Source of the DNA: Circinella minor
Taxonomy: Eukaryota > Mucoromycota > Mucoromycetes > Mucorales > Lichtheimiaceae
Reading direction: 5' to 3'
NCBI GenBank assembly: GCA_016758965.1
Contig: JAEPRB010000149.1
Span: 37,635-101,634 of the forward strand
Length of the DNA stretch: 64,000 nucleotides
This document shows positions 38,807-49,710 of the stretch, piece after piece. Position 1 is the stretch's first letter. Every line of letters starts with the position of its first letter. The position numbers and the translations under genes were made by a program. The notes beneath the pieces are model-generated. The model searched no databases. It saw nothing but the letters and a program-made list of their open reading frames with translations, and was not told the origin of the DNA.

Positions 38807-39262
38807 ATGACTAGTCTTTATCCAGCTTACAAGTGTAACAAAGAAGACTGGCTCAAGAAGGCTATTGATAATACTACATATAATTCAAGATTTAATGAAA
38901 GTATTGATAAAGCTTTTAATGAAAAAACCAAGAACAAAGCATTTTGTAAAGATAAAGCACAAGCATGTTTGGATCGTTTGCGTGAATATGAAATAGTTGA
39001 AAATCAAACAAGAGATAGTATTTCACGTCAAGTTACTAATGTTCTTGAAGGAGATAATGAAGTGAAATATATCTTTGATTTACCAAACAATTCATCTTTT
39101 CCTATCACGCAGCATCACCTCTTGCTTGAATTTATCGTTGATCATTACAAAGAACTTTCTGTTTATCTCTTTTCTAGTCGATCAGCAACAGTAAGAATTG
39201 GAAATGGATCAATTGTTGTCGCTATATTTCATCATATCCCAAAGCGACAAGGTAAAGGTTGA
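38807..39262 (+). CDS. Small protein of unknown function, divergent from the Fanzor-like gene
   Basis: Uninterrupted 151-aa ORF starting 278 nt from the Fanzor-like gene start and pointing away from it. I do not recognise it. It is charged and probably soluble, with a helical N-terminal half rich in Lys/Asp/Glu (KEDWLKKAIDNTTY, KDKAQACLDRLREYE) and a beta-rich C-terminal half (VRIGNGSIVVAIFHH). No signal peptide or membrane segment. Near the end, AAGGTAAAGG could be a splice donor, so the last residues are uncertain. Codon use and lack of stops look gene-like. It could be a host gene or cargo of the neighbouring element. Confidence 0.5.
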   Translation: MTSLYPAYKCNKEDWLKKAIDNTTYNSRFNESIDKAFNEKTKNKAFCKDKAQACLDRLREYEIVENQTRDSISRQVTNVLEGDNEVKYIFDLPNNSSFPITQHHLLLEFIVDHYKELSVYLFSSRSATVRIGNGSIVVAIFHHIPKRQGKG

Positions 39263-39672
39263 CATTTTCTATATAAAAAAAAATCAGTTTACATACGTAG
39301 TGCTGACACAATGTACATTTTTATATCATATGTATATGGGTACAAAAAGTTTTCTTCCTTTGTGTTCATTCAAACATTAAATACTTGCGTTTAACAATCT
39401 TTATAGCTTCAATGGCATAATAGTGCTATAAGTTTTCAATTTCCATGTAATAATATTAATATATCTTATAATTCACTGGCTTTCATTATATATATTATTA
39501 TATGTTATCGCTTAAAATACAACATACTATCTATCGGTAGCTTAGCTAGGCTTCTCAAAGCTAATCAGATATCTGGTCCAACAATAGTATTATATATTCA
39601 TCGTCCACATCAATTACTGCCTTTTTAATGACATTTATATAAATAACAATAAAAAAATATATATCTCGAACA

Positions 39673-39731
39673 GTTAAGTTGTGATTTCATTAGCTCAATT
39701 AATAGCTGCTTAACTCACCCAATAGTTGGCC
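39673..39731 (+). repeat. Direct repeat, left copy
   Basis: About 58 nt beginning GTTAAGTTGTGATTTCATTA and ending in TTGGCC. It recurs in the same orientation at 40009-40065 with an estimated 75-80% identity by eye. The pair encloses an AT-hook mini-ORF. Confidence 0.6.
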
Positions 39732-39778
39732 ACAAATTTCCTTTTTTCAATTCAAGAACCACAACTTAAAGCTCTATT

Positions 39779-39877
39779 CTAGGCAGGAAGACGTTTTTTA
39801 CATTTTGGCTTATTTTTACTACCGAACGGTCTACCAAGACCGCGTTTCTCTGGCGAAGACACGTCGTCGTTATCCAT
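39779..39877 (-). CDS. Mini-ORF with AT-hook motif
   Basis: A 32-codon ORF (ATG at 39877, stop at 39779) with the motif GLGRPFGSKNKPK, a good match to an AT-hook (core GRP in a basic context) that binds the minor groove of AT-rich DNA. It is followed by further basic residues. It is too short for a full regulator; it may be the first exon or a remnant of an AT-hook-bearing transposase or chromatin protein. Confidence in the motif is better than in the gene. Confidence 0.35.
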   Translation of the reverse strand: MDNDDVSSPEKRGLGRPFGSKNKPKCKKRLPA

Positions 39878-40008
39878 ATTATAACAAGAGGGAAAACCTG
39901 TGTTGTATAAAAAAAAATTTCAAACAAAACAAAAACGGAAATTCCATACGCGATTCGCACGAGCATAAACGATCTTAGTACACATAAGATTTTTAGGTCG
40001 CACATAGG

Positions 40009-40065
40009 CGTTAAATCGTGATTTCATTGGCTGAAGTTGTTGCTTAACTTATAAAATGATTGGCC
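40009..40065 (+). repeat. Direct repeat, right copy
   Basis: Second copy of the repeat at 39673-39731, starting GTTAAATCGTGATTTCATTG. It lies about 140 nt upstream of the GNL1-like start codon, so it may overlap that promoter. Confidence 0.6.
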
Positions 40066-40206
40066 CCAGGTACTTTAACACCGCATGAATTTCTGTGTCG
40101 CGAAAAGAAAAAAAAAGTTTCCTTTTCATTCATAACAAAAAAAAAGAACGTTTCCCGATCAACCGACGACGAAAAAAGACTTTTTTTTTTCTTAATTACT
40201 CACAAA

Positions 40207-42891
40207 ATGACAGGACGTCGTAAAAAACCTTTTAGTGGTAAAGCTAAGAAAGTTCAATTACAAGCAAAAAAGTTACGTAAAGCAGCTCAAGAAGAACGTG
40301 AACAAGAACGTGAATTACAAAGAGAACAACAACGACAACGGAATGGTAAATCAAAATAATGATTGTTTTTGTAGCAATGAAAGCAGTAGTATTTGATTAA
40401 AGATTGAATGCCGAAGATCTATATTCATGAAACGTAACTAACGGACCTTCATGTTTCTAAAAAAAAATAAAAGAAATAACGGATCAATCTACACCATTAT
40501 CACAATCATTTGTCAAAGCATCTATTCCAGCTTTACCAACAGCTTATTCTTTGGATGGTCGACGTGGTGGTAATAATAGCAATGGACCGAGAAAGTAAAA
40601 CAATTTCGTTTGTAAATAACAATATCTATTACTAAATAAATAATACTAATAATAAGATTCTGGTAAATATAGACTTGTATCCATGTTTGAAAAATTATCA
40701 AGTGACGAAATCGAACGTAGTCGATTACGAAGTATGAAACCTTTTGAACGATTGCCACAGGTAAATAAGTATATATATATATTAAAAAGAGGATGATGAC
40801 TAATTACATAAAATGGGATCATATATACTAAATGAAAACTATATATATTAGACTGCATTGGAAGTTGGTGTTGACTCGTTTTCGGAATCCATTGACTTTC
40901 CTAAACGACCTACATGGAGTTATGGTATGAATAAAGAAGAAGTTGAAGCTCGAGAAAATCAATATTTTGAAAAATGGGTCAAGGATATTTATGAACGTTA
41001 TGGAAATGATGAACGTGGACAATTAAGTTGGTTTGAACATAATCTTGAAGTCTGGCGACAATTGTAAGTCCTTTTTGATATTTAATCATGAAAATACAAA
41101 TAATATGTATGCTGTATATATAACTAGAACATCGCTTAAAACGGTACTATAATTAGATGGCGTGTATTGGAAATCAGCGATGTCGTACTTGTTGTAATGG
41201 ATATTCGACACCCACTTTTACATTTTCCAAGAGCCTTATATGAGTATGTTACTCGAGATTTGAAACGCAAAATTGTTGGGATTTTTAACAAGGTGGATTT
41301 GGTATCTGAATTTACTGTGTTTGCATGGACAAAATATTTTGAAGAACAATTTCCTGAATTACATATCGCTTCTTTCAGTTGCTATCCTCGTGATGAAAAA
41401 TTGATTGATGATACCAAAACATGTAAGATAATAAGAAAGTAGGTCTTAGTTATATAGAATGATAAACTAAGGAAAACGCGAATGGATATATTATTATTAA
41501 TAGATACTCTCAAAATGCGTGTTAAAAGACCTCGCAACCGATATTACCATGCTCATGGTGTACGTGCTATACTTGAAGCATGTAAAGATGTCAAATTGGA
41601 AAAAAAGGGTGTTCATGTAGATTGGGCAGGATTAATGGCTCGATATAAGAATGATGATGATGCATCAGCTGAGTCGGCTGTGGATGAAGAACGTAATTCG
41701 TATGATGATGACGAAAGTGATACCAATAGTATGGATGGGTTGGGTAAGTAATCACATATATATACCGTAATTAGTGACAGCAAATACTTGATAGGAGGAA
41801 TGTGAGTTGATTAATTGTAAATATACATTATCTTTGTACTAGATGACGAATTTAGTCGAATTATGGATATATCAACTGAACAAGTAACTCCACATAGTGA
41901 ATACGTCACATTGGGTCTTGTGGGACATCCTAATGTTGGAAAAAGTAGTTTAATAAACAGTATTATGCAACGGACGGTAGTAAGTGCAAGTCGAACACCA
42001 GGTATGGGTTTTTTTATATATGGAACAACATTCATTTTGATATAAAATATTTATTATTTTTGTATATTTATGACAGGTCATACAAAACATTTTCAAACAA
42101 TCCATTTATGTGAAAACCTTCGATTATGTGATTCACCGGGTCTTGTTTTCCCAACTTTACTTCCTCGCGCACTTCAGGTAAAAAAAAAAGTGAATTTTAG
42201 TTTGTTATTGTTATTTTTTATATTATGTCTATTATGTTTATATTCATAAAACGCTCTTTTCTTCTTAATTTATATAAATATGTACAGATTTTATCAGGCA
42301 TGTACCCTATTGCCCAAGTTCAAGAACCGTATAGTGTTGTACAATATCTTGCCGAACGTGTGCCCGTGGAAAAAATTCTTTCATTAACACCACCTGATTT
42401 AGATAATGCATTATCATTTAAATGGACAGCATGGGCTATATGTGAAGGTAAATAAGATGAAGAAGGGAAAAAATGGTTGGGGATAGAAATGAATAAGGGG
42501 ACTAGGAGAAAGAAAGATATAATATTTCCCACAATAACAGAGAAAAAACTTATATATAATGATAGCATATGCAATACAGCGAGGGTTTTTCACCGCACAA
42601 GCTGCTAGACCTGATGTATATCGAGCAGCGAATACAATTCTTCGGTTTACGAATGATGGACGAATTCTCATGTCATTTAAACCAATTGGATTCTTTACAA
42701 GTAGTAAATATGAACAATTACGTGTAAAAGAATCAACAAAAAAGCAACAGGATAAACGTTACCATAGTGATAGTAATATAGATAATAGTCAGTCAGAAAC
42801 TGATGATAGTGATGAAGATGAAGAAGAGGGTGGTAGAATTGATATCCAAGGGGGGGGTTTCGCTCTTTTAGCTGATCAATCAGATGTGTAA
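40207..42891 (+). CDS. Circularly permuted GTPase, GNL1-like
   Basis: Predicted 600-aa GTPase of the YlqF/YawG family (GNL1 type), usually involved in ribosome biogenesis. Ten exons: 40207-40345, 40474-40569, 40657-40760, 40852-41063, 41157-41422, 41504-41743, 41843-42001, 42077-42177, 42288-42447, 42566-42891; sum in frame. The G motifs occur in permuted order: G4 NKVDL (exon 5), then G1 GHPNVGKSS (exon 7), G2-like RTPGHTKH, and G3 DSPG (exon 8). The N-terminus MTGRRKKPFSGKAKK is the basic tail typical of GNL1. There is an Asp/Glu-rich insert (exon 6 and the C-terminal tail of exon 10) as in other eukaryotic members. Exon 1 and 2 joins are the least certain. Confidence 0.92.
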
Positions 42892-43184
42892 ATAATTATT
42901 TTTTATTCATCATGACATATAAAAAAGAGATGACACTGTTTTTTATGATGTATATATGAAATCATGTAAAAAAAAAAGTGATCTATAAACAAGTAATATT
43001 TTATATCTGGTGATTGAATTTGCATAAAAGAAAAAAGAAAAATCATGCCACTTGAAAACCAGAAAAAAAGTCTCCGAGTTTCTTTTTCTTCGCTCACTTT
43101 TTTTTTCCGTTCAACTCCTTTTTTTTACCTTTCTTTTCTCTCTTTATGTCATCAAGGTAAACAATAACCTTTTTATATCAAACA

Positions 43185-44063
43185 ATGCCAAAACTGCCCC
43201 GTCAGTTGTAATATTTTAAATCTAAAATTCTAACATTCAAATATGAACGTACGTCGTAAAACTGCACATATAACTTCATATGATATAAAGTTTTCGTATT
43301 GTTGTAGCTGCTGATGATACATTAGCATCCCATAATGCAGTGGCCTTCGCTATTGATTTATCAAAAAGAATTCAAAATAGTGTATTACAAGTAATTCATG
43401 CTGTTGGATTAAATCCACCGGGTACATCTTTATTGTATGTTATAGTATTTAATTATGATAGCAAAAGTATTATTATCAATTAATCCAGAATAGGGGTGGT
43501 GGATGAAATTTGAATGAACGAATCGAAATAAAAATTTATATTATCATTATTATAGAGGATCATTGGATCGAACAAGCAATATTGAGATTCAAAAAGATGG
43601 ACAAGCAACTGAACGTAGCTTACGTCAAATTCTTCCAGAAGGGACAGTAAGAATAATAATAATAATAATATAAAGATGGAACCAACCAAATAATTAATCA
43701 ATAGTAAAAATAATAATAACAGGAATTTATCTTAAAAGAAGCATATGAACCTGTTCAAAACATCATTTCCGAATTTATAAATGAAAACCCACCTGATATG
43801 GTAGTTATTGGCTCTTCAAATCGAACAGGTTTAGAAAGGTAATATGCGGAAATGTTATTATTATTTATGAAAAATTGGGCATTTGATCAAAAAAGGTTAA
43901 AAATAACTTGTATATTTTATTTATTCTCAAAAAAAAACCAACAATAACAAAAAAAAAAAAAAGATTGGTATTAGGATCTGTAAGCGACCATTGTTTACAT
44001 CATTGCCATTGTCCGGTTACACGAATTGTTTTGGATATACAACAACAAGCAAAAACTCAATAA
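43185..44063 (+). CDS. Universal stress protein (UspA) family
   Basis: Predicted 157-aa single-domain UspA-like protein. Exons 43185-43207, 43291-43434, 43556-43646, 43723-43838, 43964-44063; sum in frame. The first strand FRIVVAADDTLAS carries the Asp that contacts nucleotide in the family, and the C-terminal GSSNRTGLERLVLGSVSDHC matches the ATP-binding G-2x-G-9x-G-(S/T) motif with small changes. The role is probably stress-related nucleotide binding. The first exon (MPKLPRQ) is chosen because it is the only upstream ATG whose donor gives the needed phase. The stop codon abuts the stop codon of the convergent gene on the other strand. Confidence 0.85.
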
Positions 44064-45728
44064 TTATGAAGTGGTTTCATATTCTCGAGCAAAATAACTT
44101 GATGCAGCTTGTTCTGCTGTTTTTGATATTTCAGGGTCATTGTTGTTAAATAGTTTCTTTAGTTCGGCTACCTAAAAAAAGAAAATATGTATAAATATAT
44201 ATAATGCTAAAACAGTAATTGGAATGTAGCAAAATTAAAATGGGAAAGAAAGGGAGAGAGAGAAAAGAGAAGCTTACTTGTTGTAGTACCAATTGCTGAA
44301 TTGAGTCTCTTGCTTGAGGGGTCACGATGGGTTGATTTTTATCCTTTTGCTCTAAAAGATAGCGTCGGATACCCTATAGTATTTTTATTATTATTAATTA
44401 TTTTCTTCCTTCAAAATCAAGCTAGTAAAAACAACACCTGGTAAAGTTCAATTTGTGTTTTTGTTTATTTTACCTCAAAAGCGGCGGCACCTGCTATTTG
44501 TTTTCCTGAAAAAGGTGTATTGTTGTTAATATTTCCAGTACTATGCTCAAGATACACTTGTCGATGATAATCACAAAGGTCTTCAGGCTGAGGAAAATCA
44601 GTCAGGTGCTTTTGCACTAAAAATAAAAATATAAAACTCCTATTAGCCCTTTTGCAAACACTTTTATACATATAAAAACAAAAAACAAATGTATAGAGAG
44701 AGCTAAAAAAAACTTTACACGGCGGAGGTCGCAGCAAAGCAAGATCCTGTTTTGACCTTGCATCTTCAAATGGTTGTATCAGCCACTGTTGAGTTGTGCT
44801 ACCAGCAATTTTCGTATTCAAAAAGATAGATGCTGCGTCTTTCAATTCACCACCACGAACATCCAGCACTAAATTAGGAGCAGAAGCAGGAAAGATATAA
44901 CCCTCTTGATATCTCCATCGTTGATTTTGAGCTAATCCTGGCTTACGTGCATATTGAATAATAGTTTTGTCCTTTTTTATATCACCTAGAATATAATAAG
45001 GAGTATAGGAATGTTGTTATTGTCGTTATTAATAATTATTATATGATAAAGCAGTGGCAAAAAGATGAAATTTACCTCCACGGATATCAAGTACTGTTTT
45101 TTATTTTTAATTATTATTAATAATATTAGTTTATCATTTATAAACAATAAGAAGGAATGTCGTGTTTTTATACAATCAATTGAAAAAAAAAAGTAGTTTT
45201 TTATATAACTTTTTTTACCTAAACCTGACTTGCGATTAATCAAAAACCCATCTTCATGCATCCATAACTAAATATTTATTACACAAAATAATAACCCGCT
45301 AAGCCCAATGATTACAATATTCACTACTTTTTTAGTTTCTTTTATCACCATAGTTACCTGATTAATACTATCTACCATTTTCTAAATAATAATATTTTTG
45401 TTATTGTTTCAATCAGTTAAAATATATTCATTCATTAATAATAAATAATAATAAAATATTATAAGAACTTACTTGTGGCCAAATAATGATATTATAATCA
45501 TTCTTTTTGTTTTATTTTAAAATAAGGATTAATACTCAATATATCCATACTTAGTTTACGAGTTATTGCATAAATAACAATAATAATGGAAATATATAAA
45601 AAAAAAAAAAAGGAGAAAAGTCATGTAAAACATACCAACATTCCACCTTCATTGACATCCATAGCCTTTTCAACTGCTTTACAACGAATGAAAAAGAATC
45701 CTTCAGGGAAATTCTCAACAAATGACAT
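44064..45728 (-). CDS. Ricin-type beta-trefoil lectin fused to CipC-like (DUF3759) domain
   Basis: Predicted 275-aa intracellular protein. Exons 45728-45636, 45502-45473, 45381-45358, 45267-45219, microexon 45093-45076 (18 nt), 44985-44719, 44616-44474, 44373-44278, 44171-44064; sum in frame. The N-terminal about 160 residues form a ricin B-like beta-trefoil with repeated LDIRGG/LDVRGG strands and Q-x-W boxes (NQRW, TQQW), suggesting carbohydrate binding. The C-terminal about 100 residues (SGKQIAGAAAFEVKGIRRYL to the end) resemble the small fungal CipC/DUF3759 proteins of unknown role. No signal peptide. This is a lectin-like fold, not the catalytic ricin chain. The lectin half is confident, the CipC relation moderate. 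Confidence 0.8.
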
Positions 45729-46328
45729 TATGTTATAATTCTTGTTGAATACCAGTTACAAGCTATTGTTATTACTTTTATTGTTGTTATTGTTGTTATG
45801 CTACTATTCTTGTCTGGACCGTCTTCACCTTTGTCGTTGGTTCAAATATATGTGTAAAAAAAAAAGGCCGTTCTCTGTTATTCTTATCAATATTAAGGAG
45901 GCGAATGTGATAAAAAAAAAAAGTGTCTAATGCGCGCTCGCGTTTCGATGTAACTGTGCCCGGTCCAACCATTTTTAGAGTGAGGCGGGGTTTATGAAAA
46001 GAGGAAAAAAAAAAAAACTATAAAAAAACCTAAAGTTACACAAACGAACGGATGATGACCCGTCTCCCATTTTCTTTTTATAGTCTTTTTTTTTTTTCAC
46101 TGCCACTTACCAAGCCGATTGTTAGAAAAAAAACTTTGTATATAAAAAGGAAGCCTTTTCTTCCTTCCGTTTCATTTTCTTTTTTTCTTACTTTTTTTTT
46201 TCTCCCCGTTCTATATTTTTCTCCATTTTTTTTGCAGCATTTATCATTACATATTTATTACTATTATACATATAATCATATACATCTAAACATATTTAAT
46301 ATATCTAATATATATACATTAAATCAAA

Positions 46329-47620
46329 ATGGGTAGTCCAGTACAATTACCAACAACATCCACGCAAACAAATACTATAAAATCTTCATATTCTTCCAAA
46401 AAAAGAATTGCCATGCAGTTAGCTCTTGGCTGTGCTTTTGGTTTTCTTTTAATTTGTTCATTAGGAATTGATACTGTATTAAAAAAAGACTGTAAGTATT
46501 TTTATTTTTATTTTTTACACATAAAAAAGAGAATTATTTGAATGAAACAACTAAATAATTATTTTTCTTAACAGTTTCTTCTGCTGCGAGCTGTGCTTCC
46601 GACTTGCAGTTATGTGAAGTTCCGCCTGTAACTGTACCAGAAACAATCATTATCAGCACCTCCGACGAAGAAGTTACAAAACCTTTCACAATAGATAACA
46701 ACAACAAAAAAATCAAAAAAGATTTCCCATACACCATCGTCACAGCCAGCAGTGCTAATCACTTATGTTCTCTCGAAAACTTTTTATATTCTCTTGATGA
46801 ATTACGTGATCAAGTCGAATCATTTCCACGTATTGTTGTTTATAACATTGGCATGAATCGTACTCAATTACCTGTCCTTGATCAATTGGTCGACAATGGT
46901 TTAATTGATGACTTACATACATTTGATTATTTCAAATATCCACGTTTCTGGGATGTTGCTATCAATGCTGGTGAATATGCATGGAAGACCGGCATTGTTG
47001 CTGAAGCCGCTGAAAAATATGATGGTGTTCTTGTTTGGCTTGATGCTGGTAACATGGTTACTGCTGACTTTTTAACTAACGCTCCTAATCTTGTCAAAGA
47101 CCATGGTGGATTCTGGTCTCCACGTAGCTCTTATCGTATGTCCCGATGGACTCATCCTGGTATGTTAGATTATTTTGGCGAATCTATGGATGAATATGGT
47201 AAATATGCCAATTGTAATGGTGCAGCTGTTGGCTTTGATGTTGCCAATGCTACTATCAAGGCAAATATTGTTGATGAATGGCTTGAATGTGGTCTTCGAA
47301 AGAGATGTATTGCTCCTCCTGGTTCTTCTCGTTTAAATCATCGTCAAGATCAAGCCGTATTAACTTATTTGGCTTACAAGAATGGATTCAAATGTACTCG
47401 TAACCCATCAAAATATTATGGATTACAAATTCATCGCGACGTTTCTTGTGCTGCCAACCTTTTAGAATTAGAAGTTCAGAATAAATTACATCATCCTTCT
47501 GCTGTAGATTATACTAAATGGCAACGAAGTGATACTTTGGAATTATATAATCATCCTGAATGGCGTTATCCAGAAGATCAAGTTCCTGAACATCTTGTAC
47601 AATTGATGCAATCTCGATAA
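46329..47620 (+). CDS. Type II membrane glycosyltransferase-like protein (DUF1647 type)
   Basis: Predicted 402-aa protein from exons 46329-46491 and 46575-47620. A short cytosolic tail is followed by one membrane anchor (about residues 27-50, AMQLALGCAFGFLLICSLG), a Ser/Thr-rich stem, and a lumenal domain. The domain begins YTIVTASSANHLCSLENFLYSL, a DUF1647-like nucleotide-sugar transferase motif, and has VWLDAGNMV, which resembles the metal-binding D-x-D/D-A-G strand of GT-A folds. Probably a Golgi enzyme modifying glycans; donor and acceptor are unknown. Divergent from the ricin-CipC gene, 600 nt apart, with a T-rich leader. Confidence 0.75.
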
Positions 47621-49710
47621 TTTTTCATATTTTAATTCTTTCCTCGCCCTCCTCTTTTTTTTTTTTTGCAATTATATTAATCTCAAATTTACTCTATCGC
47701 CCTCCCTCTCTTCCTATTACATTCGATAACAAGACAAATTTTGCATCCTTTTAATTCCTAAAACCTTTATACATAACTTTTTTTTGCACACACACCCATT
47801 CATTTCATTTTATTCATTTGTACATCAAAAAATCAAGCACATACAAACCCCATCCCATTCATTTCTCACGCACATAATTTTTTACACACTATTTACACAA
47901 ACTCAACTCTATCATATTTTTGGAGAAAAAAACCTTTATTTTTGTATATATCTATTTCGCATTCTTTTTTTCCTCCCTTTTTTTTTTCTTTATAAATAAC
48001 AATATAATAATATAAATATACATTTTAAAAAAGAAAAAAAAAAGTTGTTTAATTCAAAAGTTTTGTTTATTTGTTTTACAGTCGGCTAAAATGTTTTTCG
48101 TAAAAAAAACTGCGCCTTCTTGTATCGATGTTTTATAGCATAAGAGCTTATTTTAGTTTATACTACTACTATCTTTATCGGGCTGAGCAAACTCTCTTTT
48201 TTTTGTGAGAGCTTTTTCTTAAAAAAAAAAAAAGAGCCATGTGTAACAGTTTCACCATAGAAACAAAAGAGTGCTTTATACTCTTTCACATCTTTCACAT
48301 CATCAAAATAATTAAAATAGCTCTTATGTATTTATTTTTCCATATCAATAACAGTCATGTAAAGTAATTATTAAAAAATCCAATAACATTACCAAATGCA
48401 TAATAACCAATTGGACATATTTGAAGCAAAAAGGGAATTCGAAGGAAATTGAATAAGTAAAAAAGTGTGGCTATATATAGTTTTCTGTTGTTGAAGATAA
48501 ACAATTTTATACCGAAAAAAAAATGTGGAAAAATGAATAACCCTCATCTCAATTCTTTTTTTTAGATGTGTATAACCTACCAAAGTAAGAAAGATAACTA
48601 ACTAATAATAATCATAGAGAGAAAGTGAGAAGATGTGGCTATTATTATAACATTTCAAAACAACAATCACAAAAAAAAAAAAGGGATTTCGCCTCACGAT
48701 TAATGTTTTTATTTATTTTTCAAACAATCATGCACATTTTTACATGATGCATTTTCTACAGAAATTTAAAGCTACTAGTAATAAAATATAAATCAAGCAG
48801 ATCCTAATGTAATCCCATAATTATCCGGGCAAAATGTTTTTTCTATTTTGGTAGTCTAGCTAGTTCAGTTTTATGAAATAATTATATATCACACCAACAT
48901 TTTGTTATTGCTAGTTTCTTTTTCTGCTAACAAACCAAATATTAGTAATTACTATGTTAACATTAGCTGTAACAATTTATAATTTCTTTTTTCACTTTTC
49001 ATTGCAAAAGTAATAGTAGCGACAGTCTTTATAGCCAAAATAATAAGAAAGTAAATTATCAATAGGACAACGAAGGAGGATTTGGAAGAACTCAAAGAAA
49101 TATTTTCCATTTATTTCGACTTCTCGTGTTGATATAGAATTAGGATTAATCTTTATAACTACTGAAAAAAAAACTAATGATGGCTGTTAACGATTCTATT
49201 AATCACTATGATACTGAACAACAATAATAAATATGTGAACACATTGTGAGAAATGTGGTCAGTTAAAAAAAGCAAATGAGTATATACATTCACTACGTAA
49301 ATATATATATAGTAACCAAGTGATTTTTGGTTAATGATCTAACGAGATATCTGTGGGAGGAAGGGAGAAGTCCAACAAATGTTTTCTTTTCTTATATTTG
49401 CTTAATTCCCAACAAAATTTTAAAGGTGGATAAAATAGAAAAGAGAAAAGGTTTTTTTTTGTTTAACTAATAATACTACATTACATAGACCTTTTTTAAA
49501 TGTGGTTTTAATATTTTCATTTTATAATAGGGAATAGAGATAATAATTCATACTTTTTTTATTACTATTATTATTTATTATTGTTAGCTTTGTGATTTTT
49601 TTTAAAAATTATAATCACGCACAAAAGAAAAAAGAAAAAGACAAGAAGTTGAGGGGAAAAAAAGGCGGTATATATATACAGCCATTGTAATTATAATAAT
49701 AATAGAGATT
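47621..49710. other. Intergenic DNA between convergent genes
   Basis: About 2.1 kb with no recognisable gene. T-rich directly after the glycosyltransferase-like gene (probable 3' UTR), then AT-rich with many A and T runs. Confidence 0.5.
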
